A stretch of DNA of 64,000 nucleotides from Komagataeibacter melaceti (GTDB lineage: Bacteria > Pseudomonadota > Alphaproteobacteria > Acetobacterales > Acetobacteraceae). Below, piece after piece: positions 36,037-44,141 of the stretch; the stretch's first letter is position 1; each line of letters begins with the position of its first letter. Position numbers and translations under genes: made by a program. Under the pieces are notes generated by a model. It ran no database searches. It was given only the letters and a program-made list of their open reading frames with translations, and had not been told where the DNA came from. Where the stretch lies: contig NZ_QUWV01000014.1 in assembly GCF_003403295.1 (NCBI RefSeq), positions 1-64,000 of the forward strand. Direction: 5' to 3'.

Positions 36037-36817
36037 GGGGGATGTTCCTTCGGGAGAAAGCAGTCCGCATCAATGAACGCGTGGCAGATACTGTCATTGT
36101 CCGGTATTATCTGTGCGGCATTGGTGCGGTTACAGTCAAAACAGGGCGCATGTGGTCTGGTACTATCCATTCCGTCGGATGATCGTTCCGGTCATGCCGA
36201 AGTCACCACGCGTAATCCTGTGGAACATGTGGGTGTAATCTCCGCGCAGACTGAACAGAACCGTGACATAAGCCGGGGGAAAGGCGGGAAGCCCTATGTA
36301 TTTTCGGATATATAGGCGCAGCGACGCCCGCAAGCGCACAAGAGTAACGTAATCGTGAGCAATACATCCTGTGCCATTATTTGTGCGGGGTCGGGCATGC
36401 ACTGTCATATTGGCATGTTATTCATAAATATAGGTTTTAGGGCTTTATGCCGTCGGTTTAGGTCATATTTCCGGGCATATCAGTCTATATGTCATAACAT
36501 AACAGAAATGACTATTCATAATGTCCTGATCTGTCTGGATAGCTGTGCGAATCAGGAAGCATTGACTGTCATAAATACAGTATATTTTAAGTACTGTTAG
36601 TAATGCGACAAAATAGACGAAATACGACAATGTCGTGTCGGATCACGGGCGCGCATTCGGGGAACCCGCCGGAAGGCTGTTTGGAAAGCGGCCCGAGGAA
36701 TATTTCTACAGTAAAAAAGAAAATTTCTGGTGCGGATTTTCAGGAATGTTCAGATAACACCGCCTTTTTGAAAAAAAGGCGGCACCCAAAAACTTTTATT
36801 GTTTTTAAGGAAGTATC
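36037..36817. other. 781-bp AT-rich intergenic region
   Basis: The longest gap in the window, between the start of the aldehyde dehydrogenase gene and the stop of the small lipoprotein gene, both leftward. From about 36300 to 36620 it is markedly AT-rich. It holds a 13-nt dyad ACGACA-A-TGTCGT (36624-36636) and repeat R3 (36722-36810). Short open frames exist (for example 36355-36600), but none has a ribosome-binding site or typical codon use. A regulatory RNA or a decayed gene cannot be excluded. Confidence 0.4.
36722..36810 (-). repeat. Composite palindromic repeat, copy R3 (3' of the lipoprotein gene)
   Basis: Read on the minus strand it is almost identical to R6 over about 40 nt (AATAAAAGTTTTTGGGTGCC, then a GCCGCC/GGCGG stem, 36760-36782) apart from one T. 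Its distal half shares TTTTCAGGAATG and TTTCTGGTGC with R2. It starts about 8 bp after the lipoprotein stop, in that gene's orientation. Confidence 0.65.
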
Positions 36818-37078
36818 TTAACGACCGCCCCAGAATTCATCCCCCAGATAGTCCGGCGGTCCGCCATCCAGCCCTTCGGACTGGAAGCCATCATCATACG
36901 GGCCGGAATAATACCCCATGCCATAACCGTGTTCGTTCCAGTCATTATTGGCGATCGGGGGGCCATCCATGCCGGTGGGTTCCGGCCCGGTGGGGCCTGT
37001 GCATGCCGCAAGCAGGCCCGCAAGGCCGAGCAGCGGCAGCATTGCACGCAGGCATGGATGGCGTCTCTTTCCCCTCAT
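36818..37078 (-). CDS. Small Gly/Tyr/Asp-rich lipoprotein
   Basis: An 86-residue protein with a basic N-terminus, a hydrophobic core and the lipobox LLAAC (lipidated Cys26). The mature 60 residues are rich in Gly, Pro, Asp and Tyr (NEHGYGMGYYSGPYDDG) and end FWGGR. There is no recognisable domain. The ribosome-binding site GAAGGA lies in the short gap after the amidohydrolase stop, so the two form an operon. It should sit in the inner or outer membrane facing the periplasm. Function is unknown. Confidence 0.7.
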   Translation of the reverse strand: MRGKRRHPCLRAMLPLLGLAGLLAACTGPTGPEPTGMDGPPIANNDWNEHGYGMGYYSGPYDDGFQSEGLDGGPPDYLGDEFWGGR

Positions 37079-37085
37079 ATCGGTA

Positions 37086-38495
37086 TCAGTCCTTCAGGGC
37101 AGGCTGTGTGGTCTGGCCTGCAAGTGGTCCGGGCACCAGGCGGCCACGGTGCCAGACCTGACTCATGTGGTCGAGTGCGCGAATATCCTGCGCAGGGTTT
37201 CCATCCACCACCAGCAGGTCAGCCAGTTGCCCCGGTGCGATCGTGCCCCGATCCGATAGTTGCATGAGATGGGCGGCGCTGCCGGTTGCGAGCGTAATGG
37301 CCTGAAGTGGCGTCAGCCCCGCCATGACCGACAGCCGCAGTTCCCTGTGTTCCGCAAAGCCGGGAATACGGGTGGGGGTCGCGCCGGAATCCGTGCCAAA
37401 GCCAATGGCTATGCCCGCGTGGTACAGGGTCATGAGATTGGCCATGTTCATGGCCAGTGCCTTGCGTGATGCCGCCGTAAGCGGGGCCGCCAGCACTTTC
37501 TGCCGCCATGCGGGATCGGCAAACTGCTGGCGCAGGGCGGGGGAGAGGCCGTAGGCGAAGAACGGGTCATCCAGCCATTCGGGATGCTCGGCGAAAATGT
37601 AGTTGGCCTCATCCAGGTCAAGGGTCGCGATATAGCTGGTGCCCTGCTGCTTCATGGTGGTGATCAGCGCCGCATCAACGGGTCTGTCGCGCACGCCATG
37701 GGCCAGGATATCCACCCCGGCGGCCACAAGCGCGCGGGCGTCGGACAGGTCATGGATGTGTGCCGCCACCCGCTTGCCGCGCAGATGGGCCTGTGCAATG
37801 GCCGCGCGGTATATGGCGGGCTGCATCTTGGGCAGGCCATGCGCCCCGGGCACGCCGTTGCGGAAGTCATCCACCCACAGCTTGATCAGGTCCGTGCCTT
37901 CATCGGCCATCCTGTCCACGGCTGCGCGGGCTTCCTCGGGGGTAGTAGGGCGGAAGACCTGATCGGCGCCAAGGTGGAACATGTTCTCCGGTGGCACGCC
38001 ATCGGGCGCGCCGATGCCCTGGTCCACACCAAACAGGTCCGCGCCCGGGTTGAGCGCGGCATGCTGTTCGCGGCGCATATCGTCAAACAGGGGCGAGCGG
38101 TTCAGCCCCAGCGCCGTTACGGTCAGCACGCCATAATGCTCGTACTGTGCCAGCGCGGACAGGATATTCGCACGGGTATAATTGACTTCCCCGTTCTGGG
38201 TGCCGCTGACCTGCCCCACATGGCTGTGGTCGGAAATCAGCCCCGGCACGACCGTCCGGCCCGACAGGTCCACCAGCCGGGTATGGGCGGGGATATGGAG
38301 GTTGTGGCCGGTTGCGGCGATATGTCCGTCACGGATCAGGATGTCGGTATCATCGCGGGGTGCTGCACCCGTGCCATCAATGACAGTGGCATGACGCAAC
38401 AGGACGGGCCTGTTGTCGGTTGCGGCATGGGCCACGCCATAAACAGCCATAAGGCTGGTCAGGGCAGCAGCCAGGGTATGACGGCACTGTGGCAT
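37086..38495 (-). CDS. Secreted amidohydrolase family enzyme
   Basis: A 469-residue protein starting at ATG 38495 with TTGGAG upstream, then a signal peptide (MPQCRHTLAAALTSLMAVYG, cleavage near AHA). The metal-dependent amidohydrolase motifs are present: HSH in LISDHSHVGQ, His in VAAHIHDLSDARAL and in DILAHGV, and Asp in FGTDSGATPT. The C-terminal small domain closes with GTIAPGQLADLLVVDGNP. Similar exported members act as imidazolonepropionase-like or Xaa-Pro dipeptidase-like hydrolases, but the substrate is not clear. A lipoprotein gene follows 7 bp later. Confidence 0.85.
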   Translation of the reverse strand: MPQCRHTLAAALTSLMAVYGVAHAATDNRPVLLRHATVIDGTGAAPRDDTDILIRDGHIAATGHNLHIPAHTRLVDLSGRTVVPGLISDHSHVGQVSGTQNGEVNYTRANILSALAQYEHYGVLTVTALGLNRSPLFDDMRREQHAALNPGADLFGVDQGIGAPDGVPPENMFHLGADQVFRPTTPEEARAAVDRMADEGTDLIKLWVDDFRNGVPGAHGLPKMQPAIYRAAIAQAHLRGKRVAAHIHDLSDARALVAAGVDILAHGVRDRPVDAALITTMKQQGTSYIATLDLDEANYIFAEHPEWLDDPFFAYGLSPALRQQFADPAWRQKVLAAPLTAASRKALAMNMANLMTLYHAGIAIGFGTDSGATPTRIPGFAEHRELRLSVMAGLTPLQAITLATGSAAHLMQLSDRGTIAPGQLADLLVVDGNPAQDIRALDHMSQVWHRGRLVPGPLAGQTTQPALKD

Positions 38496-38578
38496 GTAAA
38501 ACTCCAACCTGCGGCGCGGCAGTGTTGACCGTGGCTGGCCCCTGCGTCCAGTCACGTCTGCGCCGGGGGTGGAACGGT

Positions 38579-38908
38579 TCAGCGGGGCAGGGCCGTGGCG
38601 CCGCCTTCCGTCAGGTCCGTAAATGCTTCGGCCACGTCACCACTTTCGGGAAAGCAGACAAGAACGTCATCACTTTCGGTCTTGTTTTCTCGCGCAGGTG
38701 TGATGACGCTGTTCCATTCCCGTGCAAGGGACGTGACGGTGCCGATTTCAGGCTCCAGAAACTGCCATGACCCACCATTGGCAGTGGAGCCCATGACGGT
38801 GGTCAGCAGAAAGATGCATGCCTGTGGCGGCAGTGGCGAGGGGACGCGCCGGAACTGGTAGATTGTACCGGATTTTCCAAACAATGTGAATGACGTCCAC
38901 GGTTCCAT
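38579..38908 (-). CDS. Hypothetical protein, 109 residues
   Basis: A 109-residue protein from the ATG at 38908, which has a consensus AGGAGG 7 bp upstream; the open frame extends further but only this start has a ribosome-binding site. It begins MEPWTSFTLFGKSGTIYQFR and is a mixed hydrophobic/polar chain with two Cys and no signal peptide. The segment ACIFLLTTVMG may be a buried strand. I do not recognise the family. It is followed by the amidohydrolase start 83 bp downstream on the same strand. Confidence 0.55.
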   Translation of the reverse strand: MEPWTSFTLFGKSGTIYQFRRVPSPLPPQACIFLLTTVMGSTANGGSWQFLEPEIGTVTSLAREWNSVITPARENKTESDDVLVCFPESGDVAEAFTDLTEGGATALPR

Positions 38909-39213
38909 GGGCCTGTTACCTCCTCGGTCTGGTGGCGCATCATGCCATATTTCCGGGTGGGGGTGAGATGGGACTAATCTGTCTGCCTGCCATGCGTTCC
39001 CCGGTCCGCCGTTTCCGTGCGCCCCAGAGCGGGTACGGTTGGCAAATACAGCAATCCTGATTTTGGGGGACTGGGGCGGCATTTCAATGATTCCGCCTTT
39101 CTTTTCCGGTGCGGGTGCTGCACTGTGCCGGTCCTGTGGTTCTCGTGGTGCTGCCTGTTCGGCATGTATGGGGAGCGAATATTTCAACAGATAGAAGTAA
39201 ACAGAACATATCC
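38909..39213. other. 305-bp divergent intergenic region
   Basis: It separates the leftward 109-residue gene from the rightward YkgJ-type gene. No dyad, repeat, RNA or small gene stands out. The ribosome-binding site AGGAGG of the left gene is at 38916-38921. Confidence 0.35.
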
Positions 39214-39894
39214 ATGCAGAATAAAGAAACATCCCTTCAGAAACGTTCCCCGCTTGAGTATATGCGTGAAAAAATGGCGCAGGCGGACAGCATGTTCAGA
39301 AGTGATCTTTCTACTGCTTCGGATGATGCCGCCATTGTCGGCCTTGCCGGGAAAATCCTTGCCCTGTGCAATGAAGTGGCCGGCGAACTCCAGAAACTGT
39401 GCCCGGTCCGGCCCGTGGCCTGTCATGACGGGTGTGATACGTGCTGCCACAGCCTTGTGCAGGTCAATCCCGTTTTCGCAGCCCTTGCCGTGGAAGAAGC
39501 GCGCCGGAGCTTTGATGCGGAACAGTTCGCCATTCTGCGTGACAGACTGGCTTCCCCGCCCCGGTTCTGCCCCTTCCTGTTTGATGGGAAATGCTCAATT
39601 TACCAGAGCCGCCCCATGGTATGCAGGGGATATTACAGTTTTGATGTGGAACTCTGTAAACAGGGTGATTTTTCTGAAAAGAGCATGGGGTATCAGGGAG
39701 ATGATGCCCATGCGGCGCATCAGTACATGATTTTCCTGTTTGTTCTTGAAAAACGTATTGAAAGTATTGAGCAGGAAATGGGGCTGGATGCTGGCCCTGT
39801 CTTTTTGCACGATGCGGTGCGGGCATTGCTGAAAGACCCGGCGACCCTCGATCTATGGCGCACGGGTGGGCGTGATCTTTTTGCCGGGGCCTGA
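39214..39894 (+). CDS. YkgJ-family Cys-cluster protein
   Basis: A 226-residue protein with the zinc/iron Cys-cluster signature: CHDGCDTCCHSLVQVNP near residues 69-85, then FCPFLFDGKCSIYQSRPMVC (about 110-130) and a further Cys in DVELC. Eight or more Cys in this pattern define the YkgJ/CxxCxxCC family, whose metal and role are not established; Fe-S or Zn binding is likely. It is cytoplasmic, with no signal peptide. The ATG at 39214 is chosen by alignment with the coding core; its ribosome-binding site is weak. Repeat R4 follows. Confidence 0.75.
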   Translation: MQNKETSLQKRSPLEYMREKMAQADSMFRSDLSTASDDAAIVGLAGKILALCNEVAGELQKLCPVRPVACHDGCDTCCHSLVQVNPVFAALAVEEARRSFDAEQFAILRDRLASPPRFCPFLFDGKCSIYQSRPMVCRGYYSFDVELCKQGDFSEKSMGYQGDDAHAAHQYMIFLFVLEKRIESIEQEMGLDAGPVFLHDAVRALLKDPATLDLWRTGGRDLFAGA

Positions 39895-39959
39895 TGGCAG
39901 TAATGGCTTTCCGATTTTCTAAAATTATGTGCGGAATTACTTCGAGAGGACGCCTGAAA

Positions 39960-40003
39960 AAGTAAAAGTTTCTGGATGCCGCCTTTTTTTAAAGGCGGCA
40001 TGT
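39960..40003 (+). repeat. Composite palindromic repeat, copy R4 (3' of the YkgJ gene)
   Basis: AGTAAAAGTTTCTGG followed by a perfect hairpin GCCGCCTTT-TTTT-AAAGGCGGC (39978-39999). Only the left half of the composite is present. It lies 66 bp after the YkgJ stop in the same orientation. Confidence 0.6.
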
Positions 40004-40137
40004 ATCCATCCGAAACGGTCGGCTCTGGCTCAACCACCACCATTAATGTGATACTGACCTCTTGGAGACCCGGTGGGGGATGAAATTTACATCATCAGTC
40101 CCACGTATCAGGATGCATCCGTAACGGGAGACGCACC

Positions 40138-40518
40138 ATGAACCCAGCCCTGTTGGCCATTGCCGCTGGCCTTGCCCTGCTGCCCCTGACAGCCCGTGCG
40201 CAGTCTTTTCCCATGGGGAGCGTTCAGGGCAACTCTGCCACCACATCCCGTGAACCGACCGTGCCCGGCGGTATGTATGGTCTGGGTGGGCCTTCAATGA
40301 TGCCCGGTGGCTATGGCATGCCATTTCCATATATGTACAGCCCCTATGTTTCCTACGGTCCGGGTGGCATGGGGGGCGATTACGGCATTGGCTCCGGGCC
40401 TTACCCTGCGCAGACCTATGGGCCGGGCAGTCAGGTCATTGTTGATGGGAAACCCGGCTTTCCCCAGAATGGTCCCCAGCCCCCTTGGGGCAGCCGGGTA
40501 ACGGTTGATGGGAAGTAG
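40138..40518 (+). CDS. Secreted Gly/Pro/Tyr-rich protein
   Basis: A 126-residue protein with a signal peptide (MNPALLAIAAGLALLPLTAR, cleavage after ARA or so) and GGGAG before the ATG. The mature part is dominated by Gly, Pro, Tyr and Met (MYGLGGPSMMPGGYGMPFPY) and carries two related copies of a V-VDGK segment (QVIVDGKPGF and RVTVDGK). It has no Cys. It looks like a flexible exported or surface protein. I do not recognise the family. Confidence 0.6.
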   Translation: MNPALLAIAAGLALLPLTARAQSFPMGSVQGNSATTSREPTVPGGMYGLGGPSMMPGGYGMPFPYMYSPYVSYGPGGMGGDYGIGSGPYPAQTYGPGSQVIVDGKPGFPQNGPQPPWGSRVTVDGK

Positions 40519-40762
40519 GGAGTTGCTTCATGGAGCGATGCACCGCACCTGTCGCATCTTATGCTCGCGATAATGCCACCGTGCGGACTGCATTTTCCAG
40601 CATGGGCAATATTTATGGCTGACCATCAGGCTTCTGTGCCTGTGCGTGCCGACATATTCAGATTTTAGGAAGAAATCCGTTATTTCTTATGTAATGCTTG
40701 AGCATACCGCATGAAGAAAAGCCGGATATAGCCTGTTATCAAATCAATCACTCGAAAGCGAT

Positions 40763-40838
40763 TGGCGTCCCGTACGGGATTCGAACCCGTGTTGCCGCCG
40801 TGAAAGGGCGGTGTCCTAGGCCTCTAGACGAACGGGAC
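40763..40838 (-). tRNA. tRNA-Glu (anticodon TTC)
   Basis: Read on the minus strand: acceptor stem GTCCCGT/ACGGGAC, anticodon arm CCGCC-CTTTCAC-GGCGG with anticodon TTC, and T arm with GGTTCGAATCC. The 3' CCA is encoded (40763-40765). Confidence 0.95.
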
Positions 40839-40905
40839 TAAAGGCGTGAGCGGTAAGTATCCCGACAGGCGGTGGCGGTCAACCCCTCAATGTGAAAATA
40901 TTGAA

Positions 40906-42753
40906 TTATTGGACGATTGCCACGTCACGGATGAAAAAAGTGGCGGACTTCCGGCCATTCCAGCTTTCCGCACGCAGCCAGCCCGCCATGTGCAGCGGCG
41001 GTGCGTCACGATCTTCCAGCACGGGGGCCAGCGGGCTTTCATTGGCGCGGAACACCAGCGCCTTGAGCCGGGGGCCACGGCCCTCGCCCTGCAGGGTCAG
41101 GCGCAGGGTGTTGCCTTCGCGGCCAATCCGCTCGGCATAGGCCACACGTACGCGGGGCAGGGCGATCAGGGGTTCGTCATTTCCCGCGCCGAACGGTGCC
41201 AGGCGGTCCATGTCGGTAGCCAGTGCCACATCGGCGGCGGCAACATTCACCACGGCATCAATGGTCAGGTCCACGGCATCGGGCAGGTCGGCGGCGGTGG
41301 CCAGGTGGCGATCGAGAAAATCATGCAGCGCCGGGATTCCATCCGCAGGCAGACCGAATCCCGCCGCCATCGCATGTCCCCCGCCGGAGGTGAGCAGCCC
41401 CGCCTGTCGCGCCGCGATGATCGCCCCGCCCAGATCCTGCCCCGGCACGGACCGGGCGGAACCTTTTACGCTGCCATCCTCCAGTTCCGCGCCGACCAGA
41501 ACGGGGCGATTGAATTTTTCCTTGATGCGCCCGGCCACGATACCCACCACGCCGGGGTGCCAGTCGCGCCCGCTCAGCACCAGCACGGCATGGCCCTGCT
41601 CGCGCTGCCGGGCCGCCTGCTCCATGGCGCGGTCCAGAATCCCGGCCTCGACACCCTGCCGGTTGTGGTTGACGGAATTCAGGCGCTCGGCCAGCGTCTG
41701 GGCCTCGGCCGCGTCATCACATAGCAGCAGGCGCAGCCCCATGCCCGAATCCGCGATGCGCCCGCCCGCATTGATGCGTGGCCCAAGCGCGAAGCCACAG
41801 GTAAAGGCGGAAAGCGGGTCCCGCGCGCCCGCCGCGTCCAGCAGGGCCGAAAGGCCGGTGCGCTGCCTGCGCGCCATGATTTTCAGCCCCTGCGTGACAA
41901 AAGCGCGATTGAGGCCGCTCAGCGGCATCACGTCGCATACGGTGGCCAGGGCAACCAGATCGAGGCTGTCCATAAGCTGGGGTTCGGGGCGGGAATCAAA
42001 CCAGCCCTCCCCCCGCAGGATACGCACCGTGGCCACGACGGTAAGGAAGGTGACCGCTGCGGCACAGATGGTGCGCAGGCCCGAGGCACAGTCCGGCCGG
42101 TTGGGGTTGACCGTGGCCAGCACGCGCGGCAGCGCGCCCTGCACCTGATGGTGGTCAAGGATGATGACATCCCCCCGCACGCTGGCTGCTTCCAGCACGT
42201 CCACCGCCGCCGTGCCGCAGTCCAGGCAGACGATCAGGCTGGCCCCCCTGTCCATCATGGATTCGATGGCGGGCGTGTTGGGGCCGTAGCCCTCTGTCAT
42301 GCGGTCGGGAATGTGGGTGATGACCGTGCAGCCCATGCCGCGCAGGAAATCGGTCATGAGGGCGGTGGAACACGCGCCATCCACGTCATAATCCCCGAAC
42401 AGGCCCACCGTCTCGCTGTTGCGGATGGCGGTGGTCAGGCGCGCTGCCGCCGTGTCCATGTCCGCACAGGTGGAGGGATCGGGCATCAGCGCCCGCAATG
42501 TGGGGGTCAGGTAGGTGGCGACATCTTCGGGGGCGATGCGGCGCAAAGCCAGCATGCGGCCCACGATTTCGGGCAGGCCGGTCTGCTGGGCAATGGCCAT
42601 GCCCATGCGGTCGGTATGGCTGGCCTGGCCACCTTCGCGCCAGTTCCACCGCCGCCCCGTTACGCTGCGGGTAACCCCCAGCACGGCTGGTTCCCCCGCT
42701 TCAGGCGCGGAAAGGGATGCCGGGGCGGGGGAGAGCAGGTCAGCGGCGGACAT
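40906..42753 (-). CDS. recJ: Single-stranded-DNA-specific exonuclease RecJ
   Basis: A 615-residue DHH-family nuclease. Motif I is LFGDYDVDGACSTAL (near residues 118-132), motif II is VCLDCGTAAVD, and motif III is IILDHHQV, with the later DHHA1 glycine motif SGGGHAMAAGFGL. It degrades 5' ends of single-stranded DNA in recombination, mismatch and base-excision repair. It is a little longer than E. coli RecJ because of a Pro/Ala-rich N-terminal arm. It lies 27 bp after the homoserine dehydrogenase stop on the same strand and ends a short leftward unit. Confidence 0.95.
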   Translation of the reverse strand: MSAADLLSPAPASLSAPEAGEPAVLGVTRSVTGRRWNWREGGQASHTDRMGMAIAQQTGLPEIVGRMLALRRIAPEDVATYLTPTLRALMPDPSTCADMDTAAARLTTAIRNSETVGLFGDYDVDGACSTALMTDFLRGMGCTVITHIPDRMTEGYGPNTPAIESMMDRGASLIVCLDCGTAAVDVLEAASVRGDVIILDHHQVQGALPRVLATVNPNRPDCASGLRTICAAAVTFLTVVATVRILRGEGWFDSRPEPQLMDSLDLVALATVCDVMPLSGLNRAFVTQGLKIMARRQRTGLSALLDAAGARDPLSAFTCGFALGPRINAGGRIADSGMGLRLLLCDDAAEAQTLAERLNSVNHNRQGVEAGILDRAMEQAARQREQGHAVLVLSGRDWHPGVVGIVAGRIKEKFNRPVLVGAELEDGSVKGSARSVPGQDLGGAIIAARQAGLLTSGGGHAMAAGFGLPADGIPALHDFLDRHLATAADLPDAVDLTIDAVVNVAAADVALATDMDRLAPFGAGNDEPLIALPRVRVAYAERIGREGNTLRLTLQGEGRGPRLKALVFRANESPLAPVLEDRDAPPLHMAGWLRAESWNGRKSATFFIRDVAIVQ

Positions 42754-42780
42754 GGGTGGAACCTTTGTAATGGGCGGGCT

Positions 42781-44115
42781 TCAGCCCGCGTCGATACGGA
42801 TCAGGACGGGTTCGTCCAGCACCGCGGACAGTTCGGCAATATGATGCAGGGCATGCTGCATCGCCGCTTCCGATGTCTTGTGCGTCAGCAGCACCAGCGG
42901 CACGGCGCGGGTGCCATCGGGGCGGACCTCATGCGCATCGGCATGCTGGAGCATGCTGCGCAGGGACACGCCATTGTCACGCAGCACGGCGGTGATGTCC
43001 GCGATCACGCCGGGGCGGTCCTCCACGTTCAGGCGCAGGTAATATTCGCCCGTGAACGACTTGCTGGGCAGGGCCACGGCCTGTGTCAGGCTGTCCGCAT
43101 TGCAGCCCCATACGGGAATGGCGGTGCCACGGGCAATGTCGATCAGGTCGGCGCAGACGGCGGTGGCGGTCGGGCCTTCGCCCGCGCCGCGCCCTTCGAG
43201 CATCAGGCGCCCGACAAAGGCCCCTTCCGCCACCACGGCGTTGAATACGCCGTTCACCTGCGCGATGGAGGCATCCTGCGGCACAAGGCAGGGATGGACC
43301 CGGGCCTCGATCCCGTTTTCATGCTGGCGGGCAATGCCCAGCAGCTTGATGCGGTAGCCCATCTTGCGGGCGAACTGCAGGTCCAGCGCGCCGATGCGGC
43401 GGATACCCTCGATATAAAGGGAGGCGAACACGACCGGCCGCCCGAAGGCCAGCCCCGCCAGGATCGCCAGCTTGTGGGCGGTGTCGATTCCATCCACGTC
43501 GGTGGAGGGATCGGCCTCGGCGTAGCCCAGCTTCTGCGCGTCGGCCAGGATCTCGGCAAAGTCCCGGCCGGTTTCGTGCATGACGCTCAGGATATAGTTG
43601 CACGTGCCGTTCAGGATGCCGCCGATCTTGAGGATACGGTCAGCCGCCAGCCCTTCGCGCACGGTCTTGATGGCGGGGATGCCACCGGCAACCGCCGCTT
43701 CGAACATCAATGGCACGCCCGCTTCCTGCGCGGTGCAGGCCAGTTCGGCGCCGTGAATGGCGATCAGCGCCTTGTTGGCCGTGACCACGGGCTTGCGGTG
43801 TTCCAGCGCGCGGCTGACCGTCAGCCGCGCCGGGCCTTCCGCCCCGCCGATCAGCTCGGCCACCACGTCCACATCCGGGTGGGCGGCCAGTTCCTCGGGC
43901 GTGTCGCACCACGCCACGCCGGACAGGTCGATCCCGCGTTCGCGCGTGCGGTTGCGGGCGCTGACGGCGGTCACCACCAGTTCACGGCCCGCGCGGGCGC
44001 GGATCAGCGCCGCGTTTTCGTGCAGCAGCCTGAAAACGCCCGTGCCAACCGTGCCCAGCCCGGCAATGCCGATGCGCAGGGGGCTGGGTGCAGGGGTGGA
44101 TTGGGTAGGAGTCAT
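42781..44115 (-). CDS. hom: Homoserine dehydrogenase
   Basis: A 444-residue enzyme from the ATG at 44115, which has ACGGAAAAG upstream; a start at 44145 that overlaps the aminotransferase stop (ATGA) is the alternative. NAD(P) loop GIAGLGTVGTGVF is near the N-terminus, the catalytic region contains VVTANKALIA and GGILNGTCNYIL, and a C-terminal ACT domain (about 350-440, LNVEDRPGVIADITAVLRDNGV) senses threonine. It reduces aspartate semialdehyde to homoserine. The upstream aminotransferase and downstream recJ suggest a leftward transcription unit. Confidence 0.94.
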   Translation of the reverse strand: MTPTQSTPAPSPLRIGIAGLGTVGTGVFRLLHENAALIRARAGRELVVTAVSARNRTRERGIDLSGVAWCDTPEELAAHPDVDVVAELIGGAEGPARLTVSRALEHRKPVVTANKALIAIHGAELACTAQEAGVPLMFEAAVAGGIPAIKTVREGLAADRILKIGGILNGTCNYILSVMHETGRDFAEILADAQKLGYAEADPSTDVDGIDTAHKLAILAGLAFGRPVVFASLYIEGIRRIGALDLQFARKMGYRIKLLGIARQHENGIEARVHPCLVPQDASIAQVNGVFNAVVAEGAFVGRLMLEGRGAGEGPTATAVCADLIDIARGTAIPVWGCNADSLTQAVALPSKSFTGEYYLRLNVEDRPGVIADITAVLRDNGVSLRSMLQHADAHEVRPDGTRAVPLVLLTHKTSEAAMQHALHHIAELSAVLDEPVLIRIDAG

Positions 44116-44141
44116 TTCTTTTCCGTCAACCGATAGGGCAG

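Noticed and set aside
36355-36600. An 81-codon open frame in the AT-rich gap
   Set aside because: No ribosome-binding site, atypical codon use and no recognisable protein feature; listed only as part of the intergenic region.
38909-39232. Extension of the 109-residue gene to an upstream start at 39232
   Set aside because: The extension is Arg/Pro-rich without a ribosome-binding site, whereas AGGAGG sits before the ATG at 38908.
42148-44136. A 662-codon open frame antisense to recJ and homoserine dehydrogenase
   Set aside because: Both genes on the other strand are clear; no domain or ribosome-binding site supports the antisense frame.
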